A DNA stretch of 61,265 bases from Pseudorhodobacter sp. (GCA_029254215.1 JAQWYA010000033.1:1-61265); one strand, 5' to 3'. Positions 7,494 through 17,102 are shown, counted from the first letter of the stretch. Notes: generated by a model from the letters alone, not told the origin. Translations and numbers: made by a program.

Positions 7494-8723
7494 ATGGAAA
7501 ATACCGCAGACTCCCCCCTGTCCGAAGCCCGCGCCCGGCGCAATGTCTGGGTGCTCGTCGCAGCTCAAGCCCTTCTGGGCGCACAAATGCCGATGATCTT
7601 CACGATCGCCGGGCTTGCGGGCCAAAGTCTGGCCAGCAACAAATGCTGGGCGACCTTGTCGATCACCATAATGGTCATCGGCTCGATGCTGTCCGCCACG
7701 CCGCTTTCGGCCATCATGCAGCGCTATGGGCGGCGGGTTGGCTTTTGGATCGGCACGCTTGCAGGGGCACTCGGCGCGGGGATCGGCGCTTACGGCCTGA
7801 TGATCGCCTCTTTCGAGGTTTTCCTCATCGGTGCCCTGTTTTCCGGAACCTATATGTCGGCGCAGGGGTTCTATCGCTTTGCCGCCGCCGACACCAGTTC
7901 AGACGCCTTCCGCCCCAAGGCGATTTCCTGGGTCATGGCAGGCGGGCTTTTGTCGGCGGTGATCGGCCCGCAATTGGTCAAGGTCACGGTCGAGGGCATG
8001 GTCGTGCCCTTCGTCGGCACCTATCTGGCCGTGATCGTGCTCAATCTGGTCGGCTCGTTTCTGTTCCTGTTTCTCGACATCCCCAAGCCCGAAGCCCCCA
8101 AGCCCGGTGATGCCCGTGGCCGCACCCGGTGGGAGCTGATCCGAACCCCCCGCATCGCGGTAGCGGTCATCTGCGCCACGGTCTCCTATGCTCTCATGAA
8201 CCTCGTGATGACCTCGTCGCCCCTGGCGGTCGTCGGCTGCGGTTTCAGCAAATCCAACGCCGCCGATGTGGTGACGGCGCATGTGCTGGCGATGTATGTG
8301 CCCTCTTTCTTCACCGGCCATCTGATCGTCCGCTTCGGGGTTGAAAAGATCATCGCCCTCGGGCTCGTCATCCTCGCCGCCGCCGGGGCCATGGCCCTGA
8401 CCGGGGTTGAGTTGGAAAACCTCTTCATCGCCCTCATCCTGCTGGGCATCGGCTGGAACTTCGGCTTTATCGGCGGCACGACGATGCTCGCCTCCGCGCA
8501 TAGCCCCGCTGAAAGGGGCCGCATGCAGGGCCTCAACGACCTGATCGTCTTCGGAGGCGTCACGCTCGCCTCGCTCAGTTCCGGCGGGCTGATGAATTGC
8601 TCCGGCGGTTCGGTGGAGGAAGGCTGGCAAGCGGTCAATATCGCGATGCTCCCCTTCCTAATCCTCGCGGGTGCAGCCCTGATCTGGCTGGCCCTGCGCC
8701 CCAAAGAGCACCGCGAAGCCTGA
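7494..8723 (+). CDS. MFS transporter, about 12 transmembrane segments
   Basis: A 409-residue integral membrane protein with the layout of a major-facilitator exporter: TM segments throughout, the loop 2-3 motif RYGRRVGFWIG, and a central cytoplasmic loop around residues 195-215. The repeated loop in the second half (VRFGVEKIIALG) fits the two-fold MFS architecture. The start lacks a recognisable Shine-Dalgarno site and sits directly behind a palindrome. The substrate is unknown; such single-gene MFS proteins are often annotated as drug or metabolite exporters, but nothing here supports a specific one. Confidence 0.85.
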   Translation: MENTADSPLSEARARRNVWVLVAAQALLGAQMPMIFTIAGLAGQSLASNKCWATLSITIMVIGSMLSATPLSAIMQRYGRRVGFWIGTLAGALGAGIGAYGLMIASFEVFLIGALFSGTYMSAQGFYRFAAADTSSDAFRPKAISWVMAGGLLSAVIGPQLVKVTVEGMVVPFVGTYLAVIVLNLVGSFLFLFLDIPKPEAPKPGDARGRTRWELIRTPRIAVAVICATVSYALMNLVMTSSPLAVVGCGFSKSNAADVVTAHVLAMYVPSFFTGHLIVRFGVEKIIALGLVILAAAGAMALTGVELENLFIALILLGIGWNFGFIGGTTMLASAHSPAERGRMQGLNDLIVFGGVTLASLSSGGLMNCSGGSVEEGWQAVNIAMLPFLILAGAALIWLALRPKEHREA

Positions 8724-8762
8724 TCCCAAACCACGCACGCCCAAAAAAGCCCCCCGCCGCCC

Positions 8763-8860
8763 TTTCATCTGTTCAAAAATATCCTCGGGGGGGTCCGGGG
8801 GGGCAGACAGCCCCCCCGGTTTATAGGCAAAAATCCGGGGGAGGCAGACAACCCCCCCGT
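8763..8860. repeat. Intergenic hairpin-plus-tail repeat, copy A (class 1 tail, two hairpins)
   Basis: Read on the minus strand: a G/C hairpin whose arms CCGGGGGGG and CCCCCCCGG flank CTGTCTG, then a tail ending GATATTTTTGAACAGATGAAA. A second, related hairpin with loop CAGACAA lies at 8836-8860. It sits between the convergent MFS and transglycosylase genes and could act as a terminator. Related copies are at 12622, 32934, 48264 and 54976. Confidence 0.75.
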
Positions 8861-8900
8861 TCGCCCGCAAGCGCTCAGCCTCGCGCAAAGACCAAACTTC

Positions 8901-10145
8901 TCAGCGCAAGGCCGCCAGCAATTCCAGCCCCGGCTCTCCCGTAACCACCATCCCACGGCTGCGCTGGAAGTCGGAAATCGCGGCGCGGGTCCGCGGGCCA
9001 ATCACCCCGTCGGTCCCCTCCGTATCAAAGCCAGCTCGGGTCAACCCTGCCTGCAGGTGCTGACGATCCTCTTTCGTCATTCCATTGGCATCCGGCGGAA
9101 AAACCCCCAGGATCGGCGAGCGCCCCAGCAGCCTGTCCGACAAATGCCCGACCCCGATCACATAGCTTTCCGAATTATTGTAGCGCGTGATGACGGTGAA
9201 GTTGCGAAACACCATAAAGGCAGGCCCGGCCGGACCGGAGGGAAGCAGAATGCTCGCCGCGCCATGATTGGGCACCGTACCACCCCGCATATCACGGATG
9301 CCCATTGCCGCCCAATCGACGGGGCTGCGGGTGGTCTTGCGCCCGGCAAGTGTTGCGTTGAACCCGGCGGGCAGGCGCACCTCTACCCCCCATGGCTGTC
9401 CCTTGGTCCATCCCGACTTCGCCAGATAGGCCGCGGTCGAGGCCAGCGCATCGGTGGGATCCTCCGACCAGATATCGCGGCGGCCATCTCCGGTGAAATC
9501 CACCGCAAACAGCTCATAGGACGTTGGGATGAATTGCGTATGCCCCATCGCCCCGGCCCAGCTTCCGGTCATCCGCTCGGGCGTGATGTCGCCGTTTTGC
9601 AGGATTTTCAACGCAGCAACCAATTGGCTTTCAAAAAACGCTCCGCGACGCCCCTCAAAGGCCAAAGTCGCCAGCGCCGACAGCACCGGAATATCGCCGC
9701 ACCGCTCTCCATAGAAACTCTCCAGCCCCCAGACGGCGGTGACAACATGCGCCTCCACCCCATAGCGCGCCTCGATCCGCGCCAGCGAGGCCCCCTCGCG
9801 CGCCAATGCCGCCCGCCCCTTGGCGATCCGCTCCTCCGAGGCCGCAATCGACAGGTAATCCTCCAGACTGCGCTTGAATTCGGTCTGGTTGCGATCCCGC
9901 TCGATCACCTCCGGCAGAAACCCGATGGAGCGTTTGGCCGAGGCTAAAACCGCCTCTGACACGCCCTTGGCCCTTGCGCGCCCCTGAAAACCCGCAAGCC
10001 AGGCGTCAAAAGATTCGTTCGGCACAGGCCGCATGGAAGATTGTGCCGCCACCGAAGGCCGGGCGGCAAAGCGCGCGGCAGGGCTACAGCCTGCAAGGGT
10101 CATTGAGCCCAGACCAAGGGCAAAAGCCCTGCGGGAAATCCACAT
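8901..10145 (-). CDS. Lytic murein transglycosylase (MltB-like) with C-terminal peptidoglycan-binding domain
   Basis: Cleaves the glycan strand of peptidoglycan to give 1,6-anhydro ends. ATG 10145 gives a 414-residue precursor with MWISRRAFALGLG and the lipobox LAGC (Cys20), so a lipoprotein is likely; the SRRAF motif also resembles a Tat signal. The SLT domain has WGLESFYG with the probable catalytic Glu near residue 142, and MGHTQFIPTSY downstream. The last 70 residues form a PG_binding_1 domain (DGVIGPRTRAAISDFQ). The track ORF's earlier start is read-through. It follows the squalene-synthase-like gene after 70 bp. Confidence 0.92.
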   Translation of the reverse strand: MWISRRAFALGLGSMTLAGCSPAARFAARPSVAAQSSMRPVPNESFDAWLAGFQGRARAKGVSEAVLASAKRSIGFLPEVIERDRNQTEFKRSLEDYLSIAASEERIAKGRAALAREGASLARIEARYGVEAHVVTAVWGLESFYGERCGDIPVLSALATLAFEGRRGAFFESQLVAALKILQNGDITPERMTGSWAGAMGHTQFIPTSYELFAVDFTGDGRRDIWSEDPTDALASTAAYLAKSGWTKGQPWGVEVRLPAGFNATLAGRKTTRSPVDWAAMGIRDMRGGTVPNHGAASILLPSGPAGPAFMVFRNFTVITRYNNSESYVIGVGHLSDRLLGRSPILGVFPPDANGMTKEDRQHLQAGLTRAGFDTEGTDGVIGPRTRAAISDFQRSRGMVVTGEPGLELLAALR

Positions 10146-10216
10146 ATCATGCCTCAAATCGTTTCTTGTGATTTGCGGCCAGCCTAGCCGATTGCCCCGC
10201 TTTGGGAAAGCGCTGC

Positions 10217-10981
10217 TTAAAAACGGCCCGAGAGCGCCTGCCAGACCAATAGCCCCCGGCTTTTGAACTCCGACAGATGCAGGGCACCGGCGGCGACGCG
10301 CTGCGGCTCTGCCCTGGCAAGGCGCAACAGGGCCTCCGCCTGCCATCCGGCCAGCATCGCGGGGGCAGATGCGGCATGACGCGCGGCCTTTCGGGCCTCG
10401 GCGAGACGGTCAAGCCCGCGCTGCGCAAGCCGGGCGACAGCCTCTGGCCGGCCATCAATCAGCGGAACACGCCCGCGCGCCTCCAATTCCGGCACCGCCT
10501 GAAGATAGCTTGCCAGCCCCGCCGCCCAGCCCATTGCCCGACAGGCAAGCTCGGCCTGCGGCGGGGCCTTCAACGCCTTGGCGCAAAGCCACATCAGCGC
10601 AGCGGAACTGTCTTCGATATACGCGTCGAAGGCCGTCTCATCCTCAAAAGCCTGCTTATAGATATCCCAGCGCCGCGCCTCGATCAGCCGGTCCATTACC
10701 GCCACGGGTAAGTCAGCACCGGAGATCAGATCGGCCAGAGGGGACATCACCTCATGCGCGCGCACCACGCCACGAGAGGCATCCTCCACCGCATCGCGCC
10801 ACCATTGCAGCCGCATCTCGGCGATCATCGGCTCGGTTGTCAGCCATGGTGCGCGGGCGACTTCCAGATTGAAGGCGTAAAGCACCAAAAGCGGGGCGCG
10901 CGCAACCAAAGGTGCCGCCAAAGCAGCCTGAAACCGCCGCGGATCGCTGCGTTCGACAAGCCGCGCACAGGCCTCGCTCAT
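10217..10981 (-). CDS. Squalene/phytoene synthase family protein (NDUFAF6-like)
   Basis: A 254-residue all-helical protein. The N-terminal half contains FNLEVARAP and MRLQWWRDAVED, recognisable from the squalene/phytoene synthase family and especially its NDUFAF6-like branch. The aspartate-rich substrate motifs of true phytoene synthases are not evident, so carotenoid synthesis is doubtful. The start overlaps the cimA stop (ATGA, 10978-10981), so it is translated with cimA. No other carotenoid or hopanoid genes are nearby. NDUFAF6 in eukaryotes is a complex I assembly factor; any such role here is inference. Confidence 0.8.
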   Translation of the reverse strand: MSEACARLVERSDPRRFQAALAAPLVARAPLLVLYAFNLEVARAPWLTTEPMIAEMRLQWWRDAVEDASRGVVRAHEVMSPLADLISGADLPVAVMDRLIEARRWDIYKQAFEDETAFDAYIEDSSAALMWLCAKALKAPPQAELACRAMGWAAGLASYLQAVPELEARGRVPLIDGRPEAVARLAQRGLDRLAEARKAARHAASAPAMLAGWQAEALLRLARAEPQRVAAGALHLSEFKSRGLLVWQALSGRF

Positions 10982-12591
10982 GTCGCGCCGTCGCGGATCA
11001 GCTTCCAGATGATCGAATCCAGCAAAGCCTCGAAGCTCGCATCCACGATATTGGCAGACACCCCGACCGTGGACCAGCGCAGCCCCTTGCTGTCTTCGCT
11101 GTCGATGATCACGCGGGTCACGGCCTCTGTCCCGCCTTGGGTGATGCGGACCTTGAAATCCACCAGCTTGAGGTCATCAATATGCGCCTGATAGGGCCCC
11201 AGATCCTTGGCCAAGGCCTTTGCCAAGGCATTGACCGGGCCGCGATCCGTGCCGGTCTCATCCATGCTTTCACTGACCGACAACATCTTCTGATCGCCGA
11301 TCTTCACAACAACAACCGCCTCAGAAAGGCTCACCATCCGGTCGCGCTTGTTCTTGCGCCGCTCCACCGTGACGCGATAGCGCTTCACCTCAAAGAACGT
11401 CGGGCACAAACCAAGAGCCCGGCGGGCCAGCAACTCAAAGCTCGCCTGCGCCCCGTCATAGGCATAGCCCTCATCCTCGCGCATCTTGATCTCGTCCAGA
11501 ATCGTTGCAAGCCGCGGGTCCTTCGCCGCCACCTCGATCCCCGCCGAGGCAAGCCGCGCCCGCAAATTCGACTGCCCCGCCTGATTGGACATCGGGATCA
11601 CCCGCGCATTGCCGACGATCTGCGGCTCGATATGCTCGTAGGTGCTGGGGTCTTTCAGGATCGCACTGGCATGAAGCCCCGCCTTATGCGCAAAGGCAGA
11701 AGCCCCGACATAGGGCGACGCCCGGTTGGGCACACGGTTCAGAATGTCATCAAGCATCCGACTGGTGCGCAATATCCCCGCCAGCGCCTCAGCGCTGACC
11801 CCCGTCTGAAAACGGCTGGCGTAAGGCTCCTTAAGCAGCAAGGTCGGGATCAGCGTGATCAAGTTGGCATTGCCGCAGCGCTCCCCCAAACCGTTCAGCG
11901 TGCCTTGCACTTGCCGCGCACCCGCATCAATGGCCGCAAGCGAGCAGGCAACCGCATTGCCCGTATCATCATGGCAATGGATCCCAAGCCGGTCGCCCGG
12001 AATACCGGCGGCAATCACCTCCGCCGTGATGCGCCCCACATCTGCGGGCAGGCTGCCCCCATTGGTGTCGCAGAGTACGATCCAGCGCGCGCCTGCCTCC
12101 AAGGCCGCGCGCAAACACGACAGCGCATAGGCCGGGTCCGCCCGGTATCCATCAAAGAAATGCTCGGCATCAAACAAGGCCTCGCGGCCCTTCTGGACGA
12201 TATGCGCGAAAGACGCCCGGATCGCCTCAAGGTTCTCCTCCAGCGTCACATTCAGTGCCGTGGTGACATGGAACGGATGGGTCTTGCCCACAAGACAAAC
12301 CGCCGGAGTGCCCGCATCCAGCACGGCCGCAAGCACATCGTCATTCTCGGCAGAGCGCCCAACCCGCTTGGTCATGCCAAAGGCCGTCATTGTGGCACGG
12401 GTGCGCGGCGCGTCGCCGAAAAACTCACTGTCGGTCGGGTTGGCCCCCGGCCACCCCCCTTCAATATGATCCACGCCCAAAGCATCCAGCGCCAGCGCAA
12501 TCTGCCGCTTCTCCACTGCCGAGAATTGAACCCCCTGCGTTTGCTGCCCATCCCGCAAGGTCGTGTCAAAAAGATAAAGCCGCTCTTTCAT
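10978..12591 (-). CDS. cimA: Citramalate synthase
   Basis: Condenses pyruvate and acetyl-CoA to (R)-citramalate, giving 2-ketobutyrate for isoleucine without threonine. The N-terminus has the DRE-TIM metallolyase signature LFDTTLRDGQQTQG, followed by EGGWPGANPTD and the HCHDDTGNAVA metal site. The C-terminal third is a LeuA-type allosteric domain, as usual at this length (537 residues). The 2-isopropylmalate synthase subfamily is the alternative, but the length and EGGWPG motif fit CimA. The start lies about 30 bp past a repeat tail. Confidence 0.92.
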   Translation of the reverse strand: MKERLYLFDTTLRDGQQTQGVQFSAVEKRQIALALDALGVDHIEGGWPGANPTDSEFFGDAPRTRATMTAFGMTKRVGRSAENDDVLAAVLDAGTPAVCLVGKTHPFHVTTALNVTLEENLEAIRASFAHIVQKGREALFDAEHFFDGYRADPAYALSCLRAALEAGARWIVLCDTNGGSLPADVGRITAEVIAAGIPGDRLGIHCHDDTGNAVACSLAAIDAGARQVQGTLNGLGERCGNANLITLIPTLLLKEPYASRFQTGVSAEALAGILRTSRMLDDILNRVPNRASPYVGASAFAHKAGLHASAILKDPSTYEHIEPQIVGNARVIPMSNQAGQSNLRARLASAGIEVAAKDPRLATILDEIKMREDEGYAYDGAQASFELLARRALGLCPTFFEVKRYRVTVERRKNKRDRMVSLSEAVVVVKIGDQKMLSVSESMDETGTDRGPVNALAKALAKDLGPYQAHIDDLKLVDFKVRITQGGTEAVTRVIIDSEDSKGLRWSTVGVSANIVDASFEALLDSIIWKLIRDGAT

Positions 12592-12621
12592 ACCAACCCC
12601 CCAAAGCCAAACCCCGCACCC

Positions 12622-12706
12622 CTCTTCTTGGAGAAATACCTTCGGGGGCGCGGGGGCAGACAGCCCCCGCTTTTCTGAGCAATCTCGTGGCGCAGACAGC
12701 CACCGC
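12622..12706. repeat. Intergenic hairpin-plus-tail repeat, copy B (class 2 tail, two hairpins)
   Basis: On the minus strand: a hairpin GTGGC/GCCAC around GCAGACA (12687-12703), a second hairpin GCGGGGG/CCCCCGC around CAGACAG (12650-12670), then a tail GGTATTTCTCCAAGAAGAGG reaching 12622. It lies between cysS and cimA, with the tail pointing at the cimA start. Confidence 0.72.
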
Positions 12707-12739
12707 TTCCCGCCCCCAACACCACATTCCGCCCCCGCC

Positions 12740-14113
12740 TCACGTCAACCGCTCCAAAGCGGCCGCGTCAAACCCCGGCCCCGGCAGCAACTCCACCCCG
12801 GCCTTGCTCATCCGAACCTCAACCCCGGCCGCCATCAGCGCCGTTTTCATCGCATCCACCGCCGCGAAATCCTTGCTCTGCATCGCGGCTTCTCGCAGCG
12901 CCTCAAGCCGTGCGGCAAACCCGCTCAGATCCACCGCAGGCCCTTCGGCCCATGCGCCCATCCCCGGCTCCAGCAGCCCCAAAAGCCGGGCGGAGGCCAA
13001 AAGCCCCGCGCCATCCCCCTGTGCCGCCGCCAGATGCAACTCCGCCAAGGCGCCCGCCGTGTTCACATCTTCACACAGCGCACCGATGACCGAGGGCAAC
13101 GGGCTTGGGGCGGGTTCGATGCCCGCCACGAGCCCTCTCCATTTGCGCAAGGTTGCTGCCGCCTGCTCCGCCTTTTCCGCCGTCCAATCCATCGTCTTGC
13201 GATAATGGGTCTGGAGGAACACAAAGCGGATCACCTCCCCCGGCACGCCCTGATCCAGCAAATTGCGAACGGTAAAGAAATTCCCAAGCGATTTTGACAT
13301 CTTGCGCCCTTCGACCAGCAGCATTTCATTATGCAGCCAGATCTGCGCAAAGCTGGCCTCCGGATTGGCGCAGCAGCTTTGGGCAAGCTCATTCTCGTGA
13401 TGCGGAAAGGCCAGATCGGTGCCGCCGCCATGAATGTCGAAACTCGGCCCCAGCAGCGCCTCGCTCATGGCAGAGCATTCGATATGCCAGCCGGGCCGTC
13501 CCCGGCCCCAGGGGCTGTCCCATCCGGGCGTCTCGGCATCCGACGGCTTCCACAGGACAAAATCCATCGGATCGCGCTTATAGGGCGCAACCTCGACCCG
13601 CGCGCCCGCGATCATGTCATCCACCGAGCGGCCCGAAAGTCGCCCATAATTCGGGTAGGAGCGGACATCAAACAACACATGACCCTCGGCGGCATAGGCG
13701 TGGCCCTTGTCGATCAGGTCTTGGGTCATCGCGATCATTTCGCCGATGTAATCGGTCGCGCGCGGCTCATGATCCGGGCGCAGATTGCCAAGCGCGTCCA
13801 TATCCGCGTGATACCAGCCGATTGTCTCATCCGTGATCTCGCGGATCGAGCGCCCGGTTTGCGCCGCCCGCGCATTGATCTTGTCATCGACATCGGTGAA
13901 ATTGCGCACATAAACAACGTGATCCGCGCCATAGACCTGCCGCAGAAGCCGCGTCAGCACGTCAAACAGGATCACATTGCGCGCATTGCCGATATGGGCC
14001 CGGTCATAGACGGTCGGTCCGCACAGATACACCCGCACGCAAGCCGCATCGAGCGGCGTGAACAGCTGCTTTGCCCGGCTCAGGGCGTTGTGCAAACGGA
14101 TCTCGGTCATCAT
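12740..14113 (-). CDS. cysS: Cysteinyl-tRNA synthetase
   Basis: Charges tRNA-Cys. Class I signatures are present: the HIGH-type site in [13 protein letters not shown] near residue 40 and KMSKSLGN near residue 270. Zinc ligands fit Cys31 in LCGPTVYD together with the later CSAMSE and HHENELAQS segments. 457 residues, full length. Two tandem ATGs (14113, 14110) follow GAAGGG, and either could be used. It is upstream of cimA on the same strand but separated by a repeat with hairpins, so co-transcription is uncertain. Confidence 0.96.
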   Translation of the reverse strand: MMTEIRLHNALSRAKQLFTPLDAACVRVYLCGPTVYDRAHIGNARNVILFDVLTRLLRQVYGADHVVYVRNFTDVDDKINARAAQTGRSIREITDETIGWYHADMDALGNLRPDHEPRATDYIGEMIAMTQDLIDKGHAYAAEGHVLFDVRSYPNYGRLSGRSVDDMIAGARVEVAPYKRDPMDFVLWKPSDAETPGWDSPWGRGRPGWHIECSAMSEALLGPSFDIHGGGTDLAFPHHENELAQSCCANPEASFAQIWLHNEMLLVEGRKMSKSLGNFFTVRNLLDQGVPGEVIRFVFLQTHYRKTMDWTAEKAEQAAATLRKWRGLVAGIEPAPSPLPSVIGALCEDVNTAGALAELHLAAAQGDGAGLLASARLLGLLEPGMGAWAEGPAVDLSGFAARLEALREAAMQSKDFAAVDAMKTALMAAGVEVRMSKAGVELLPGPGFDAAALERLT

Positions 14114-14392
14114 GTCCTACCCTTCAGCGGGCCGCAGATGCGGCTGTCCCGGCGCGGGCTTATCAACTTCGTTCGAGGAAGGAAACGAAAAGAAGGGCAG
14201 CCCGCGTGACGGATGTCAGCCGGTAATGCAGCAAATGCTTTTGAAGCCCTTGGTTTTCATGCATTGCTGGTACCACGCGGCAATGGGTCTGCCAAGCCTC
14301 TATCCCTGCGGGCACAGCGCTTGGGGGCTTGCCTTTGGCCAGTGGCTGGCTTCAACTTGGGGGCCTCCGCCCTGCAGGAAAGGAACCCGAGC
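14114..14392. other. Divergent intergenic region between cysS and the TPM gene
   Basis: A 279-bp spacer holding promoters for both directions. The plus-strand frame of the TPM gene stays open back to 14213, but the upstream residues look non-coding and a signal peptide begins at 14393. I see no RNA motif or clear operator here. Confidence 0.3.
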
Positions 14393-15259
14393 ATGATCCG
14401 CCTTCTGGTCTTTTTGCTGTGCTGGCCGCTGGCCCTTGCCGCCCAGACGATTCCCGCCCCCCTGTCGGACGGGATCAGCGATTATGTCGGTGCGCTGGAG
14501 CCTGAGACCGAAGCGCGGCTGAATGAAACCTTGCAGGCCGCCCGCGATGAAACCGGCATCCATATCGCGGTCGCGGTGATCGACACCGCCGCCGCCTATG
14601 ACTGGACGGGCCGCTTTGCAGATCTGGGAACGCGCTGGTTCAACACTTGGGGCCTTGGCGATGCGACCCGCAATGACGGTATCCTGATGCTGATCGCCAC
14701 GGGAGATCGCGAAATGCGCATCACCTTGGGGGCAGGCTATGACGTGATCTGGGATGGCCGGGCGCAGCGCGTGATCGACACCGCCATGCTGCCCGCGTTT
14801 CGCAATGAAGATTACCCCGCCGGGATCGAGGCCGGGGTCGCCTCAGCGATCGAGAATCTTGCCCGACCCTTCGCAGCGGGTGAGGCCGTGACCGAGGATA
14901 GCGGCTTTCCCGCCGAGGAAGGCGATTCCAAACTGGTTTTCGCACTTTTCGCGCTGGTCTTTGGCGGGTTCTTCGTCTGGGACTGGTTCGGAACGGCGCT
15001 TACGCGCGGCATCACCCGGTTTCGGCGTTGCCCGACCTGCGGCACGCGCCACTTGCACTTCGAACGGACCATCCTGAACCAACCGGAAGAGACCGTTTCG
15101 GGCAGTGGCATCCGGGGCGTGACCTGCAGCCAATGCGGCTATGAAGACCGCCAAAGCTTCACCCTGCCCTCCAAATCCGAGCAGCGCAGCAAGCGTTCCT
15201 CTTCCTCTGGGTCCGGCGGGGGGCGGTCTTCGGGTGGCGGCGCCTCGGGCAAGTGGTAG
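14393..15259 (+). CDS. TPM-domain membrane protein with C-terminal zinc ribbon
   Basis: A 288-residue protein. Residues 1-18 (MIRLLVFLLCWPLALAA) are a signal peptide. A TPM (YgcG-type) domain follows, with ISDYVGALEPETEARLNETL, HIAVAVID and the glycine-rich GDREMRITLGAGYD. A single TM segment lies near residues 180-200 (LVFALFALVFGGFFVW). Past it, CPTCG and CSQCG form a zinc ribbon, and the tail is Ser/Gly-rich. ATG 14393 has AGGAAAGGA upstream. The predicted topology is a periplasmic TPM domain and cytoplasmic zinc ribbon. TPM domains are linked to phosphatase or photosystem/respiratory repair roles; the function here is unknown. Confidence 0.85.
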   Translation: MIRLLVFLLCWPLALAAQTIPAPLSDGISDYVGALEPETEARLNETLQAARDETGIHIAVAVIDTAAAYDWTGRFADLGTRWFNTWGLGDATRNDGILMLIATGDREMRITLGAGYDVIWDGRAQRVIDTAMLPAFRNEDYPAGIEAGVASAIENLARPFAAGEAVTEDSGFPAEEGDSKLVFALFALVFGGFFVWDWFGTALTRGITRFRRCPTCGTRHLHFERTILNQPEETVSGSGIRGVTCSQCGYEDRQSFTLPSKSEQRSKRSSSSGSGGGRSSGGGASGKW

Positions 15260-15265
15260 GGTGGC

Positions 15266-17077
15266 TCAGGCTTCTGCCTTTTCGGCAAGGGCCAGCCATT
15301 CTTCCTCGGCTTCGGCCAGCGCTTTTTGCTTTTCCGCGACTTTCAGCGTCGTTGTGTGAAACTTCTCGGGGTTTGCGGTAAAGAGATTGGGCGCATCAAG
15401 GATCTTGGTCAGCGCCGCGATCTCTCCCTCCAGTGCCGTCATGACGCCGGGCAGGGATTCGAGCCGCTTACGCTCAGTAAAGCTAAGCCCGTCCGCCTTG
15501 CGCGCGGCGGGTTTTGCAGCCGGAGCCGGCGCGGACTTCGGCTTGAACGTGGCCTCGGGCGCCCATTCCGTATCGCGCTGCGAAATGTAATCGGACCAAC
15601 CGCCGGGAAAGACGCCAACCCTGCCCTGCCCTTCCAAAGCGACGGTCGAGGTCGCCACCCGGTCGATGAAATCGCGATCATGGCTGACCAAAAGCACGGT
15701 CCCGTCGTAGTCGCCCAAGATATCCTGCAACAGATCCAGCGTTTCAACATCCAGATCATTGGTAGGTTCGTCGAGGATCAGAAGGTTCGAATTGCGCGCC
15801 ATGATCCGCGCCAGCAAAAGCCGCGCCTTCTCTCCGCCCGACAAAGACCGGACGGGGGCACGGGCCTGCGCCTCGGAAAACAGGAAATCCTTGAGGTAAC
15901 CCACGACATGCTTGGGCGTGCCGCGCACCATCACCTGATCGGAATTGCCCGAAACAGCCATGGTCGGATCGCCCGTCAGGTTTTCCCACAGCGTCGCATT
16001 GGCATCCAACTGCGCACGGGTCTGATCGAAAACCGCCACATCAAGGTTCGTGCCCAGCGTGATCGAGCCACTGTCCGGCGCAATCTCTCCGGTCAGCATT
16101 TTTAGCAGGGTTGTTTTGCCGATCCCATTGGGGCCGACAAAAGCAATCCTGTCCCCGCGCAGAACGCGCAAATCCAGATCCTGAACGATCACCGTATCGC
16201 CAAAAGACTTGGAGATCCCCTTGGCCTCCACCACGCGCTTGCCCGAGGTTGGCCCCGCCTCAAACGCCATAGACGCCGTGCCCTGACGGCGGATTTGCGA
16301 GGCCCGTTCCTGCCGCAGTTCCGCCAAGGCCCGCACCCGGCCCTGATTACGCTTGCGCCGGGCGGAAATGCCTTCGACGGCCCAGCGGGCCTCGGCCTTG
16401 ATCTTGCGGTCGAGCTTGTGGCGGGCGTCATCTTCTTCGGCCCAGACGGTTTCGCGCCATTCCTCGAACCCGTCGAAACCGGACTCACGGCGGCGCACCA
16501 CGCCTCGGTCAATCCAAAGCGTTGCGCGGGTCAGGGACCGCAGAAACGCCCGGTCGTGCGAAATCAGCACAAAGGCGGTCCGGGTGGATTTCAACTCTTC
16601 CTCAAGCCATTGAATGGCTTGGATATCCAGATGGTTCGTCGGTTCGTCCAGCAGCATCAGTTCAGGCGCTTCGGCCATAAGACGGGCAAGCGCGGCGCGA
16701 CGACGCTCCCCCCCCGAAGCAGAAGAGACCGGCGTTTCGGGGTTGAACTTCAACCCTTCGGCCACCATCGCGACTTTGTATTCCTCCCCCTCCGGCAAAC
16801 GCGCGGCCGCATAGGCCCCCAGCGTTTCATAGGCGGACAGATCGGGGTCTTGTTCCATATAGCCGACGGTGACGCCCGGCGGCACCACGCGCGATCCGGA
16901 ATCGGCCTGCACCAAACCCGCCATAACCTTCATCAAAGTCGATTTTCCCGACCCGTTGCGCCCGACAAGCGCCACCCGGTCGCCGGGATGCACGACCAGA
17001 TCCAGCCCGTCAAAAACCGGATCGCCCCCAAAGGTCAGCGAAATGCCAGAGAGTTGCAACAAAGGGGCGCGGGCCAT
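15266..17077 (-). CDS. uup: ABC-F ATPase, Uup-like
   Basis: A soluble duplicated ABC ATPase (603 residues) without TM segments. First domain: Walker A GRNGSGKST, signature SSASGGERRR, Walker B LMLLDEPTNHLD. Second domain: Walker A GPNGIGKTT, signature RSLSGGEKARLLLA, Walker B LLILDEPTNDLD. A charged C-terminal coiled coil (from about residue 530) is typical of Uup. ABC-F proteins act on ribosomes; Uup is also tied to transposon-excision frequency and branched-DNA tolerance in E. coli. It ends 6 bp from the convergent TPM gene. Confidence 0.88.
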   Translation of the reverse strand: MARAPLLQLSGISLTFGGDPVFDGLDLVVHPGDRVALVGRNGSGKSTLMKVMAGLVQADSGSRVVPPGVTVGYMEQDPDLSAYETLGAYAAARLPEGEEYKVAMVAEGLKFNPETPVSSASGGERRRAALARLMAEAPELMLLDEPTNHLDIQAIQWLEEELKSTRTAFVLISHDRAFLRSLTRATLWIDRGVVRRRESGFDGFEEWRETVWAEEDDARHKLDRKIKAEARWAVEGISARRKRNQGRVRALAELRQERASQIRRQGTASMAFEAGPTSGKRVVEAKGISKSFGDTVIVQDLDLRVLRGDRIAFVGPNGIGKTTLLKMLTGEIAPDSGSITLGTNLDVAVFDQTRAQLDANATLWENLTGDPTMAVSGNSDQVMVRGTPKHVVGYLKDFLFSEAQARAPVRSLSGGEKARLLLARIMARNSNLLILDEPTNDLDVETLDLLQDILGDYDGTVLLVSHDRDFIDRVATSTVALEGQGRVGVFPGGWSDYISQRDTEWAPEATFKPKSAPAPAAKPAARKADGLSFTERKRLESLPGVMTALEGEIAALTKILDAPNLFTANPEKFHTTTLKVAEKQKALAEAEEEWLALAEKAEA

Positions 17078-17102
17078 GTCAGATCCTCAACAAACGGTGC
17101 AG

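Noticed and set aside
7290-7625. N-terminal extension of the DNA glycosylase
   Set aside because: The extension overlaps the divergent MFS start region and has no glycosylase features; a good ribosome site precedes ATG 7289.
8763-8860. CRISPR-like array
   Set aside because: The repeated units are two hairpins with variable arms and no regular spacers; they belong to the dispersed intergenic repeat family.
14213-14392. N-terminal extension of the TPM protein
   Set aside because: A clean signal peptide and ribosome site begin at 14393.
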